A DNA stretch of 64,000 bases from contig JAHLEZ010000005.1 in NCBI GenBank assembly GCA_020726505.1, positions 1,736,001 to 1,800,000 on the forward strand. The letters run 5' to 3'. Shown here piece after piece: positions 21,798 through 34,050 of this stretch. Each line of letters opens with the position of its first letter. Within the stretch, counting starts at the first letter, position 1. The notes below the pieces were generated by a model. The model was given only the letters and a program-made list of their open reading frames with translations. It had not been told where the DNA came from and did no database searches. The position numbers were made by a program, and so were the translations under genes. Source of the stretch: Leptodontidium sp. MPI-SDFR-AT-0119 (taxonomy: Eukaryota; Ascomycota; Leotiomycetes; Helotiales; Leptodontidiaceae).

Positions 21798-24700
21798 ATG
21801 GATAGATCAGCCGACGTACGCCGGGACGGAGTGATCCCTCCAGCCGGTTTGACAGTCCTGTTCGATCCCCACAAGCCGTCTCTTGAGTGAGTTTCTGTCA
21901 GTTCTATGGCCAACATATATTCCGCTGACCGAAAAGCATCATATTCATTCATGGTTTCACCGGTCATCCTGAAAGGACATGGACTCACAAGAGAGGAGAT
22001 ATGAGGCACCGAATCGAAGGCAATAACAATGACGAATTAGTCGAACCTCCTGCTAAGTTCGAAGATTCAATCTGTTCTCGAGGCCACATCACGGAGGCAA
22101 CTCCAATACTGCTGTCTATTGGCCGCAAGATCTGATTCCAGTAACCGTCCCGTACGCGCGGGTCTTGACATATGGTTACGACACACATTTGAGATACTAT
22201 TTTGGGCCTCCGGTGAGCAGAAATACCGTTTACGATATTGCGTGGGATTTTCTGGTTGCTCTAGAGGCTCAACGTCGGGTAGAGCCTTCAAGGCCGGTAT
22301 TATTCGTCGCACATAGCCTGGGAGGAATCATTGTTAAGGAAATGCTACGACGATCGAGTGGCTGCCACATAGGCCAAACTCATCTCCGCAGCGTTTTTGA
22401 CTCCACGATCGGAATCATTTTTTTTGGCACCCCGCATGGCGGCGCTGATCCCCGTGGCTTTCTTCAACACATTGCAGAGGCGGTTATCAAAGCTGCCGGG
22501 GTTCGCGTCAACGGACAGATCGTTAACACGCTCTTGCCATCGGCAGAACGCTTAAGGGAACTGAGGGATGAGTTTAGTCCGATGGCTCACCAACAGGATT
22601 GGATGATACATTCGTTCCAGGAGGAGCTAGGCGTTATGGGTCTCAATGGCCACAAAGTACGTTTTCTCCTGTATACTTCTTCTACTGCTCATAAGATGTT
22701 CTATAGGTTGTCGAGGATACATCATCTTATCTAAACTTTCCGTCTATCGAGACTACCGAGCACATTGGACAGAATCACATGGACATGTGTCGCTTCACGG
22801 GGCTTGATGACGTCGAATACAAGAAGGTCGCCGCCGTACTCCATAGAATGACGGGGGCGGTCTCTAGGCAGTCGAGAAGGGGAGACGTTCCCCCTCTCAA
22901 CAATGAGCAGAGACAGACGCTGGTGGACTCAATGAGATTCGACCAAATAGACGCTCGCCAGATGACTATCAAAAAAGCACACGCCAAGACATGCGAATGG
23001 CTTCTGGACAAGTCCGAATATCTCGCCTGGCTTGATGCCGCTAAGCTACACGAACACCACGGCTTTTTGTGGATCAAAGGGAAGCCCGGAACTGGAAAGT
23101 CAACTATGATGAAGTTCGCTCTTAGTAATTCCCGGAAGATCATGAAGGACAGAATCATTATCTCGTTTTTCTTTAATGCACGAGGAACGGACCTAGAAAA
23201 GTCTACAATTGGGATGTATCGATCGCTATTAGTGCAACTCCTTGAACGACTGCCAGAGCTCCAATGTGTTTTTGAATCTCTCGGATTTGCGACTTGGAAT
23301 AGTATTAGTCATCCCCAATGGAGCATCGAATTACTAAAAGATCTCTTCGGGCAAGCTATACAATTACTGGGACAGTTCTCCGTATTATATTTCATTGACG
23401 CCTTGGATGAGTGCGACGAACGTCAGATTCGAGACATGGTGACGTTTTTCGAACATCTGGGGGAACTCACCGTCTCGGCCGCAATTCGATTTCAAGTCTG
23501 CTTTTCAAGCAGGCACTACCCACATATCACAATCAAGCAAGGACTCAGTCTGGTTCTAGAAGGACAAGAGGGACACATTCAGGACATTGCTAGCTATATC
23601 GACAGCAACTTGAAAATCGGGCATAGCAAGCTCGCTGAGCAGATTAGAGCTGAACTTCAAGAGAAAGCAACGGGGGTGTTTATGTGGGTTGTCCTCGTAG
23701 TGGAAATATTGAACAAGGAGCACGATGGTGGCCGCATACACGCCCTTCGGCAAAGACTTCGAGATATCCCTGGCGATCTCCACAAGCTCTTCCGCGATAT
23801 TCTGACACGAGACTACTACAACAAAGACGAACTACTGCTATGTATTCAATGGCTGCTTTTCGCAAGGCACCCGTTAAAGCCGGAGGAATTGTACTTTGCT
23901 ATTTTGTCCGGTATTAAACCTCAGGACCAGTCAAGATGGGATTCCGATGAAATTACGACAGATGTTATTAAGAGATTTATTCTAAGTTCTTCGAAAGGGC
24001 TCGCCGAAATCACGAAGTCAAAGACTCCAATTGTTCAATTCATTCATGAGTCCGTAAGGGATTTTCTTCTTAAAGGAAACGGGCTAAGAGCTGTTTGGTC
24101 TGATCTCGGGGATAACTTCCAAGGACAAAGCCACGAGCGACTAAAGCAATGCTGTCTCAACTACATGAACATCGACATCGCTACCCACCTGAACATCGGA
24201 ACTCCACTTCCGAAAGCATCATCGCCAGAAGCCGCAGCCCTCCGGCAGTCGGCAGCTGAAGCGTTTCCATTCCTACAATACGCTGTACAGAAAGTTTTGC
24301 ACCACGCCGACATGGCAGGAAGGGGCTGTGTTAACCAGAAGGATTTTGTTCAGAGCTTTCAACTGGCCAAATGGATCAATCTGGATAATCTCTTCGAAAG
24401 ACATGAAATACGCCGACACACTCCGAACGCAAGTCTTTTATATATATTGGCGGAGGGAAACATGCCAAATCTCATAAGAGTTTACTCATCTAACCTACCT
24501 TGCTTCGAAATAGAACATGAGCGTTATGGGCCGCCATTTTTTGCGGCACTGGCTACCGGGAGCGATGAGGCTGTCCGGGCATTTTTAGAAATCCAAGCGG
24601 AAGTCCAGCCCCCGACGTCTCCGCTTCATGACTTGTGCAAACAGTACTGCCAGGATAGAAACAAATGGGCCAATTTTGGGCGCAACTTCTCTTTCTCACA

Positions 24701-25493
24701 ACAAAGGGTTGTTCTTTCTTATGTTGCGGAGTATGGCAATGAGATACTACTTACTTTTATGCTTGAGTTAAGACAACATATGCCGGATAGCAAGGATAAA
24801 TACGGTCGGACGCCACTGTCGTATGCTGCTATGCACGGGCACGTGGCCGTGGTCAAGCTACTACTCGAGACTAGTAAGGTCGAGGCCGATTCGAAGGATT
24901 ATAGCGATCGGACGCCGCTGTCGTATGCTGCTATGAACGGGCACGAGGCCGTAGTCAAGTTGCTGCTCGAGATTGGTAAGGTCGAGGCCGATTCGAAGGA
25001 TAAATGTGGTCAAACGCCGCTATCGTGGGCTGCTGAGAACGGACACGAGGCCGTGGTCAAGCTACTGCTTGAGATTAGCCAGGTCGATGTTAATTCTAAG
25101 GATAAAGGTGGTCGGACGCCACTGTCGTATGCTGCTATGCACGGGCACGAGGCCGTGGTTAAGCTGCTGCTCGAGATTGGTAAGGCCGAGGCCGATTCGA
25201 AGGGTTATGACGATTGGACGCCGCTATTGTGGGCTGCTTCGAACGGGCACGAGGCCGTGGTTAAGCTGCTGCTTAAGACTGGTAAGGTGGAGGCTGATTC
25301 GAAGGATCATAAGGATCGGACGCCGCTTTTCTGGGCTGCTGGGAACGGACACGAGGCCGTGGTCAAGCTACTGCTTGAGATTAGCCAGGTCGATGTTAAT
25401 TCTAAGGATAAAGGTGGTCGGACGCCGCTATTATGGGCTGCTGAGAAGGGGCGCGAAGCCGTGGTTAAGCTGCTACACAAACATATTGACTGA
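21798..25493 (+). CDS. Fungal NLR: alpha/beta hydrolase - NACHT - ankyrin repeats, with a frameshift
   Basis: STAND-type receptor of the kind linked to fungal non-self recognition. Exon 1 is 21798-21886 and intron 1 is 21887-21936. The next coding block is 21937-22656, intron 2 is 22657-22706, and the last exon is 22707-25493. The first domain is a SesB/DUF676-like hydrolase with FIHGFTGHPERTWT and the nucleophile elbow AHSLGG. The NACHT domain follows, with Walker A GKPGTGKST and Walker B YFIDALDECDE. Seven 34-residue ankyrin repeats end the protein. Near 22060 the frame changes between EPPAKF and RRFNLFSR. One missing base there explains it, and no GT-AG intron fits. As sequenced, the protein would stop at 22135, or translation would have to start at 22165, after the HGFTGHP block. 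So this is either a recent pseudogene or a sequence error; the NACHT and ankyrin parts are fully open. Confidence 0.85.
24781..25490 (+). repeat. Seven 102-bp ankyrin-coding repeats
   Basis: Units of 102 bp (34 residues) follow the pattern DRTPLxxAAxNGHEAVVKLLLE. Copies are highly similar at the DNA level. The block 25037-25120 is identical over 84 nt to 25343-25426, exactly 306 bp (three units) away. This shows unit shuffling or gene conversion. Confidence 0.93.
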
Positions 25494-27464
25494 GACGTTT
25501 TGGCCTCCTTTGGCACGTGCTCTGATGTATATAGCTATGCTCCTTTTCTCCCTAGCTTTAGATGCTCGAATCGAACCTGCCTTCCTTCCTCGAAAACTTG
25601 TCGTCGTCTCATTAACTAATTTATTAATTTTATGTTATATAATTTATATAACTTTGATAAAGAGGGGCTTGGGTAAGGTAAGCTATATATATTAGTTAAA
25701 CAATTTCTTCTAAGACGTTGGATTATTTAAGCTAGAAGATTCTAGCCTCTCAACGACCGGTTCTCAATACAAGGCAAACCTATTAGAAATCTTCTAGTCA
25801 CCTACGGAGTATATTCATCTCCGCAATCAGAACCGAAACCAACGAAAAATAACGATTGGGCTGAAACATGACGGTGTACTTATTCTACACAATCTCCCAA
25901 GTTCGTAGAAAAGCCTTATTGACTGATTTCTACTACTTGCATAATTGGATCCCTTGCCCGTCATTCATATCTCTACGTCTCGAGGATGGAACTGGTGTTC
26001 GTCCAGAATTCTCATTGGCCCGAGACAGGTTGCCAGAAATCCACACCTGCAAGCTTCTCCCAAATACCCAATACCGCTTGAGGCATAAAAGCCAGCTCCC
26101 AGGTCTCTTATTCATGCTGTCTTGTCTAGTGCCTACCCCTCCCTAGATGGAAAGCGCTTAGTCCCAGACCTCGGAGTAGGATATCTGAGAGCTACGGACA
26201 AAGGCATCATCATCATAAGAGGCGAACGCGCGTTCTGGGACACAGGAAAGATCACGGACGCGGAATCGCGCAATATCTACAAAAATATTTTGTATTCTAG
26301 AAAAGCTTTGGGTCTTGCAGACGGGGACGAAATTGAGATTCAAGAACAACCTACTTGTCGTCTCAGGAGCCAATTCTGCCAGACCGAACTTCCATTGTCA
26401 GACGCCCTCGCACTGTCACTCGACACTGCTGTAGTCACTGTCGAAGCCACGAAAAATATCTCTGGCATATAGATATATTCATACATCTACAGACATCAAG
26501 GCTAAAATCATCGGAGCCTCAAAAAATCCGAGAATTATGCAGTATCCCCCCCCCTCCGCGTTTCCATACACGGTATGAAACTTGCCAAAATAGTAAGTAT
26601 TTGTGAAAAGAGTTTGTGTGATGAATGGAAGAAGCTCTTTAGTCGTGGGATTTATATGTGTTTTCCACCAATGGATTCTGAGGACCAGGATTACTATTCA
26701 ATATTAAATTCTTTCAAGAAGTGACCAAGTATACTCAATTGCTGTTGCAAAACTCTTTGCAAAGTTTTCACTTCATTGTCTGTGATATTGGTAGCACATC
26801 TTATGTTTTAGCTGCTTGTAACAGCTCCTTTTGACAAATGGAGAGTTAGGTATAAATAAATGGACTCTAACTTATGTGTATCTGCACCACAAGACTTGAC
26901 CCAGTACAAAGGAGATGTGATGGTGGTCATCTCCACCGACTCTTAAAGGTGATACGCAGTACAAGTGCAGTAAAACCTGTTTTCTAGCCAGGCACATCTA
27001 TATATTTAATTAGAGATGGAAGTTGAGCTTTTTGGATGCGAATGTTGCGGTTGGAAGGTTATCATTGTCAAAGGGGTTTTGACTGTCAAGTCCATTGGTT
27101 TTCTCCTTGATATTGGCGCCAGACTGACCTTTGAAGGTGCTTGCTTGTTTCCCTGTATTACATATTACGAATGTTCAAAAAATTGCTGCTAGCATGAGAC
27201 AGCTGCTCAAAGTATTGGCAAGGAATGTTGCTCCTCCGTGGACGAGTCAAATATGCAGTCTATCTGTGTTTTTATATACCCCGCTTGGGGATAGACATCC
27301 CCAATACAGTGGAAAACACTAGTCATTGTAGCCATCTGGAGAGAAGCTGGACTGGGTAACAGGTTTCTATTCTTCTGAGGGAGTTCGATTTGAGCCTAGG
27401 TAGGGTAATAAAGTTCATAGAAGCACTCCTGAACGCCTGCCCTATACTCAATCTATACAGCCAC
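25494..27464. other. Intergenic; no recognised gene
   Basis: 25,600-25,760 is AT-rich, as expected of a 3' flank or old repeat. Two overlapping plus-strand ORFs (25868-26146 and 26122-26472) keep reasonable coding character over about 90 and 116 codons but match no family I know; they may be a gene relic. The rest has no clear signal. Confidence 0.4.
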
Positions 27465-28118
27465 TCAAAATGCTGGAATCGCAGCCTCCATTGGTACTCT
27501 CCTTGTCTCCCAGGCCAACCAATCCGACCTCGTCGTCCTGTGTATCATTAGCAAAACATCCCACCTCGTCCTAGGAAAGCAAAACTCACGGTAACAGACC
27601 CATCCCATTAACCTTCCAAACGCCCAGAGCCAACGCTAGAATCTGCATCGCCACGTATACCGCCTTCACCATCAACAGCTGTGCCTTGGTACCTGGACTC
27701 TCGAACTTCTCAAACGCTTGGTTGGTAGCCATCAATCCCATGAACGGATTCTTGAACGCCATCACCACCATCATGATACTGAATATCTGCAACGAGTTGC
27801 CGGACATGTACATCATGATTGCCGTCATGGGCAGTTGCTTGACAGGTGCCAGCGCTACTTCCCATGCCTTCTTGAGCTTCAGGATATCCATCTCTTCGGT
27901 CGTGGGAGGGGCGCGGACGGTGGCGGTTTTAGAGGAAGATTGCTGCTTCTATTTTTCCATTTGTTAGATATTCGGACCAAGATGAGGTGTATCCATACCT
28001 TGTTTCCTGATGCTGCTGCTGTGAATCCTGGAGGGTCTGGAATGCTTGTGGATTTTGACTTCGCGGTGGGGGGAGAGCTGAGGTCAAGGACCCATTGTGG
28101 TGGAGGAGGGTCAGCCAT
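27465..28118 (-). CDS. emc4: ER membrane protein complex subunit 4 (EMC4)
   Basis: Subunit of the EMC insertase, which places tail-anchored and some multipass proteins in the ER membrane. Three exons (28118-27999, 27948-27590, 27537-27465) with introns of 50 and 52 nt give 183 residues. The N-terminus MADPPPPQWVLDL is typical and sets the start; an upstream in-frame ATG at 28163 is less likely. The core KKAWEVALAPVKQLPMTAIM with FMGLMATNQAFEKFE is diagnostic of EMC4. Two hydrophobic helices (IMMYMSGNSLQIFSIMMVVM and VYVAMQILALALGVW) are visible. The last short exon adds TTRSDWLAWETRR, the conserved C-terminal block, which confirms intron 2. It diverges from the beta-adaptin gene. Confidence 0.95.
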
Positions 28119-28657
28119 ATCTATTTCTGATCTGCGCAATATCCGGTATACTGTGCGATGCAAATGGAAGAAGTTATCGTTGAGTGGTGTTGAAGGCTGG
28201 GGTATGCAAGTTGAGGCTCAAGATTCCTCTGTATAGGAGCGGGCGCGCGCTTGTTCGTTTCGTCAGCAGCGGGCCTCCAGATCCCAGCCAGACCGTACCG
28301 TCCTGGTCCGTATCTCTCCTATTGGACCTCCACAGCTTCAACCACGTCTCAAAAAACAGCAGCTTGGCACCGTCGAAACCACAAAATACCTTCCTGGACC
28401 TCCGGATTCATGGAGCACCATCTCCATCAGCAACGCCGTCAAATTCCCTGCTGGAGGTGATCGAAACGACCCAACTGGCGCATCGCATGTGACGGCTTCT
28501 GCGTCTTGTCTTGTCCCAGCCCAGAGCAAGAATCGATTCCCGTTGGTTGACGGTGGAGGGGTAGCAGCAGCAGGCATACCTGCCCCGACAGTACCAATAT
28601 TGACTATCTGCCACACCTTCGACGGCTGTGTGAGGAGGCGTCCTCCCTCTTCTCACC
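28119..28657. promoter_or_regulatory. Shared upstream region of emc4 and beta-adaptin
   Basis: 539 bp separate the two divergent start codons, so both promoters must overlap or sit side by side here. No clear TATA box is seen. Confidence 0.6.
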
Positions 28658-31242
28658 ATGAGTTCAGGCGGCGGAGATGCAAAGCTCTTTGCTCGAGTAC
28701 GTACCGTTCCATGATACCCGTGCGTCTCTTGCGCTGCTATTGTCCTGTCTATGCTTCTTTCTATTGTCCTGCAGTGCTTCATTCACAGCTTAGGACATTG
28801 TGACACTGCATTCCAGTCTATTTGTCTATCTAGAGCATCTGCGCCAATACAAATACCTCCCACCTCGAGTGATTGATCTACCCCATATCAGCTCACCAGG
28901 CGGTCCCCTCCCCTCCCCTCCCCTCATGGCCATGTTCCTCCCTCACTACATCCCTCCTATGGGCTATGGAATTGGTGGCTCACCATACTTGCGTTCTCCA
29001 CAGGGCAAAGTCGCCGAACTACGACTCGAGTTGAATAGCGGGGGGAAGAAGGACAAGAACCATGCGGCCAAGAAGATTGCGCTCAAGAAGATCGTGGCCA
29101 ATATGACCATGAGCAATAACGACATGGTGGCTCTGTTCCCAGATATTGTGGGTTGTATGCAGATACCGAGTTTAGAGATCAAGAAGATGTGGGTTACGGA
29201 TGTTATGGGTGAATGTGGAGTTGCGCTGATATCTGGCATAGGTGCTTCCTCTTTCTTGTGAATTATGCTCGCATGAAGCCTGAAGTTGCTCTGAAGGCTC
29301 TCCCCACACTACAAGAAGTACGGATTCCAAGCTCAAGTCATCCTCTAGCAACTAACAGTGTCTAGGACATGAATGATTCGAATCCTCTGGTCAGAGCCCT
29401 GGCGTTACGGACAATGTCATATATCCACGTCCGCGAATTCGTCGAAGCAACCGTTCCTCCCACAAAACTCCTCCTGCGAGATGCAGATCCATATGTGCGG
29501 AAAACTGCAGCGTTCTGTGTTGCGAAGTTATATGACCACGACCGGCATTTAGTGGAAGCCTCAGATCTGATTGATCGACTAAACTCGATGTTGAGAGACG
29601 ATAACCCAACGGTCGTGGCGAGTGCTTTGGCGAGCTTGATGGATATCTGGGAAAGGAGTGATGCGATCAAGCTTACAATTGATTATGGGAATGCTTCGAA
29701 AATGGTACAGATCTTGCCGGATTGTTCAGAGTGAGTGTTCTGGATCGTGGTGGGCTTTCAAAGCTGATCAGTTGTCACAGATGGGGTCAAACCTACATTC
29801 TGGAGGCTTTAATGTCTTATGTCCCTCAGGAAACTTCCGAGGCCTTGTTACTGGCGGAGCGAATATCTCCGCGACTATCACATTCGAATTCTGCGGTCGT
29901 GCTCACTTGCATACGAGTGATCCTCTACCTGATGAACTATATTGCGGATCAGAAGCAGATCTCGATCCTGTGCCGCAAACTTTCGCCTCCTCTTGTGACA
30001 CTCCTCGCAAAAGGGCCAGAAGTGCAGTACCTAGCACTACGAAACGCGCTACTGATTTTGCAGCGACGACCAGAAGTGCTGAGGAACGACATCCGAGTGT
30101 TTTTCTGCAAATATAACGATCCCATCTATGTCAAGGTCACCAAGCTCGAGTTGATCTTCATGTTGGCGACCGAGAAGAACATCGAGGAAGTTCTCACCGA
30201 GTTGAGAGAATATGCGACAGAAATAGACGTCCACTTTGTCCGGAAATCTGTACGGGCTATTGGGAAATTGGCCATCAAAATTGAGCCAGCGGCGAGGAGG
30301 TGTATCAACACTCTGCTAGAACTCGTGGCAACCAAAGTTACGTATATCGTCCAAGAAGCGACAGTCGTGATCCGGAACATCTTCCGGAAATACCCTAACC
30401 AATATGAATCGATCATTTCAACGCTCTGTGAGAACCTTGACTCTCTGGACGAGCCAGAAGCAAAGGCTGCCATGATCTGGGTCATCGGACAGTACGCGTC
30501 GCGTATTGAGAATTCGGACGTCCTGCTCGAGGATTTCCTGTACTCTTTTGCAGATGAGCCGGTTGAGGTCCAGCTTGCTCTTCTTACAGCCACTGTTAAG
30601 CTGTTCATCCAACGGCCAACGAAAGGCCAAGAACTCGTTCCCAAGGTGCTCAAATGGGCAACTGAAGATACGGACAATCCAGATCTGAGAGACAGAGGTT
30701 ACATGTACTGGCGACTTCTCTCATCAGACATGGCGACCGCGAAGGCCATAGTGATGGGCGAGAAGCCACCCATCACAGCCGAATCCGAGAAATTGGACCC
30801 CGCCACTCTAGAAGAGATGTGTTTGAATGTCGGCACTCTAGCAACGGTATACCTCAAACCCGTGCAGCAAGTCTTCCGCTCAGCTCGACCTCGGAGACTG
30901 CAAGACAGTCCGGCCCTCCAGAAACACATGCTCCCCACAGCCAACGGTCTCGATGGGCAGAAATCCCTCTCCTCATTCGGCAGGGGCGGACAGCCAACCG
31001 TCCGACCACCTCAAAATGGCGATCTGGCAGCTGCCGTTGACGCCGCAGACGAATTCTTCGCTGGTGTAGGCAATCACCAGATGGCAGCCATGAACATCAA
31101 CGGTGGCAACGACGACGGATTTGGAGGCAGCCCAGTCGTCGGAAGGGGAGAGATGCAATATGTGGTTAATCAGAGCGCTCCTGAACAGGTCTACCAGCCT
31201 GCCATGGGGCGCGGCTCTAATGGAGATCTTCTTATGCTGTAA
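28658..31242 (+). CDS. Beta-adaptin of the AP-1/AP-2 clathrin adaptor
   Basis: Large subunit of a heterotetrameric clathrin adaptor that sorts cargo at the trans-Golgi/endosomes (AP-1) or plasma membrane (AP-2). Five exons: 28658-28696, 29004-29188, 29242-29317, 29366-29730 and 29781-31242, total 708 residues. The first exon encodes only MSSGGGDAKLFAR and is followed by a 307-nt intron; the others are 48-53 nt. The armadillo-like trunk is strongly conserved: KKIALKKIVANMTMSNND, YVRKTAAFCVAKLYDHDRH, WGQTYILEALMSYVPQE, KVTYIVQEATVVIRNIFRKY. The trunk ends at SARPRRLQDSPALQKHM, and a hinge of about 110 residues closes the protein without an ear domain, which fits fungal beta subunits. I favour AP-1 (Apl2 type), but beta1 and beta2 are hard to separate by eye. 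Confidence 0.93.
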
Positions 31243-32078
31243 GCATACATGCCTGTTCATTCACGGCTAGGCTAGGGTAATCGAGGAATTTATATCTATC
31301 GTATGAGGTGTTGTTTTGATGGGACATGAAAATATGAGTTTGTTCTAAGCGAGTCGTTGCTGATACTGATGGCGATCGATGCATCGGAAGTTGGTATTTC
31401 GCATGCATGCATAGCTTGCTTGAGTACTGCAGATCAGATCAGATGAGATGATGAGAAGAGACAAGACAAGATAAGCTTGTTGTTAATAGTTTTACGGAGA
31501 TTGCAATGTATATTCTTTCTAATACAGGTACTGGTTGAGAACAAGTGTTCAAACCTCCCGTCCTCTCTCATTATGTACTTGTCTTCCTTCCTTTCTCATC
31601 GATTATTAGTTTTGAGCAGTTAGATCTTACTTCCGATGACTGTGGAGAGGAGACGGCCTCATTTTAGTAGCTGTTGCTGGCACTCAGATGGTGCTTAGTC
31701 TTGCCGTTGTTTACTTTACTTTGCCTTGCCTCACATGCTCGCTTGTACATGGAACTTCAGTTTTTAGTTCTCACCTCGTGATTAGGCCGCTGGGTATGGA
31801 ACCATCTCTCTTTCTCCTTATTGAGTTTTTTTTCTACAACCTGCTGGTCCTGCTTCTCAGACCGTCCAACGCAAATTTGTCTCTGTAAAGCGAGCGCGAT
31901 ATTTGGTTTATTCATTTATTACTTTGATATATTCCGAAGGTATGTCCTTGAGCTTTTCGAGTAATGTAGAAACTCGTGTTCATCCCTACATGCACTAAGA
32001 TGCTCAATTCATAGCTCATCACAGCACAGCAAGAATTTCCCCTTCCACTCTCCTCCTCTCTATTTCCTCGGCTCTCAT
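31243..32078. other. Convergent 3' regions of beta-adaptin and the GMC gene
   Basis: Both neighbours end here, so this is 3' untranslated sequence and spacer. No ORF or RNA gene is recognised. Confidence 0.5.
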
Positions 32079-34050
32079 CTATCCATTCAAGATAACATCC
32101 GCCGCCTTCTCACTTATAATCATCGTCGGCGCCTGGATGAAAACCCCCGGTATCCTCGGGAACACACTCGCATCCACAACCCTCAATCCACCTACACCTC
32201 TGACTCTAAACTTCGAGTCCAGAACCGCCATAGGATCATTATCAGCACCAATAGGATTCGTACAAGACGCATGATGTCCCCAAGCCCGATCCTTGATATA
32301 CTGTCCGATCGCCTCATCAGACGTAACATCTGGACCAGGCTCTTCCTCTACGAACGCATCTCCCCCTAGGATGGAGTATTTCTTATACTCTTGCAACGCC
32401 TGCCGCGACATATTGACGGCTTGGATCATAGATCTGAGATCAAGATCATCTGCCCCGCCAGCTGTGGTTCCCGTGTCGAAATAGTTGAAATTGATGAGTG
32501 GCGTATCTAGCGGGTCATTGGAGCGCAACTCTACCGTCCCGGCTCGATTGCGTGTATGTGCTTTGAGGGTATACCACGAAAAATGCTTATGGTCTGCAAC
32601 AGCATAGTCGCCCCAACCCGGGAAATACCCTATGAAGTTCACGGGCCCGCCGAAGATGAACATATCGATATCAGTCGTGGATGCGAAATCCGATCGTACG
32701 GCCATGGTAGCTGCCAACCCGTTGGTGGCGTACGCGCCCTTCATAGCCAGGATGGAAGGGTTGTTCTGCCATTTCGTGAGGCATTGGTCGGCGGTCTTGC
32801 TGTCGAATGTACAGCCGTTCAAGACGGGGAAGTCCTTGGGGTGCTTGACGTTCACGCCGATCTCGTACCGATCTTGCATGTTTGTCCCGACGCCGGGCAG
32901 GTCTTTGATTACTGGGATGCCGAATTTCTGGAGTTCAGCTTGAGGACCGATACCGCTTAGTTTAAGCAGTTGAGGGGTGTTGAAGGCCCCTCCTGAGAGG
33001 ATGACTTCCTTTGTTGCTTTGGCTGTTCCTGGTGTTCCAGCGGCGCCACTCAAGGGACTTGCTCTGTAGAGCTGCTTGCCGTCGAGGAATTCTACACCAG
33101 TTGCGACGGGTATGCTACCTGTGGTGTTGAAATTGATCTTCGTGACGAAGCAGTTCTGACGAACTGTAAGAGGAAATCCCTTCTGTACCGTGCTGGCGAT
33201 GAAATCCCGAACTGATGTCCTCTTGCCATCTTTCATGATAAGCGGGATTTGGAAGAAGCCCTCTGTGGAATCGCGAGCTGGGTTCGATCTGCCATTTGGA
33301 TCAACGAGGAGGGTTCCTGTTAATCCAGTAACGGCGTTCAAGGGATCAGGTCCGACGCCCATGACTGCGGCGCCTCCAGCTAGATGTTGAGTGAGTTTGA
33401 GATCGCTTAGCAAGATGGTCGGGTCGGTTGGCTGGGTTGGTTGCCATTCGTAGACTTTGTTCAGGTACTTGTTCATGTTTGTTGCTGCCCATGAATTGTC
33501 GCCCGTTAGTGAGGCAATATTATCCCAATCACTGGCATGCGGCGTGATGAAAATAAGAGCGTTGTGGGTGACACATCCACCGAGTGTACCCGCTCGAGGA
33601 TACAAGATTCCTAGTGGCTTTGCTCCAGAAGGTGGATTTGGACCGACGTGGTAAGTGTTTGGGGCGACCTCGTAGGAGTATTTTGGGTCCCGCTGTGCTC
33701 TTTGCTGGTCTTGGTAGTGGTTGACGAAGAAGTCCCACCTTAGTTTGGGGTCTTGAGTGACGATTGCTTGGTAGCCTGGAACTGTGATGTTGACATTGCC
33801 GTTCTAAAGTATCCAGGTCAGTCGGATGGCAATAATGAGATCTCAGTGAAGTACATACCTGATCATCACCCGCCTCAATCAAAAGCGTCTTATGTCCTGC
33901 CATCGCGAGACGACATGCCAAAGGTCCACCCCCAGCTCCAGATCCCACAACGACATACTCATACTCAAGCTCAACTGCAGCCGTTGGAGCTGCAGAGATG
34001 CGAGGTATGACTGCCGCCAACAGCGCTGACACAATACTCCACGACTTCAT
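32079..34050 (-). CDS. Secreted GMC-family FAD oxidoreductase
   Basis: Glucose-methanol-choline family flavoenzyme, likely extracellular. Two exons (34050-33859 and 33803-32079; 55-nt intron GTATGT...TAG) give 638 residues. A signal peptide (MKSWSIVSALLAAVIPRISA) is followed by the FAD-binding VVVGSGAGGGPLACRLA and LLIEAGDD, which straddles the splice site. The GMC block is YPRAGTLGGCVTHNALI. A second signature-like stretch is EVILSGGAFNTPQLLKLSGI. Near the C-terminus WGHHASCTNPIG carries the first active-site His. The position that is usually a second His or Asn appears as Phe in RIPGVFIQAPT, so classical oxidase chemistry is uncertain. The start is the ATG beginning the signal peptide, not the in-frame ATG at 34101. 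It diverges from the peroxygenase-like gene. Confidence 0.9.

Noticed and set aside
24781..25490. CRISPR-like or satellite array
   Set aside because: The 102-bp units encode ankyrin repeats in one frame within a eukaryotic gene.
25575..25600. Possible tRNA T-arm on the minus strand (GGTTCGATTCG)
   Set aside because: No matching T-stem, anticodon arm or acceptor stem could be found upstream on that strand.
26122..26472. 116-codon ORF as a gene
   Set aside because: No recognisable family, no plausible partner exons and overlap with another ORF; kept only as a possible relic.
28800..29261. 153-codon ORF that could start the beta-adaptin protein
   Set aside because: The short upstream exon at 28658-28696 with good splice sites gives the expected start joined to GKVAELRLELN. 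The ORF's first half is the 307-nt intron.
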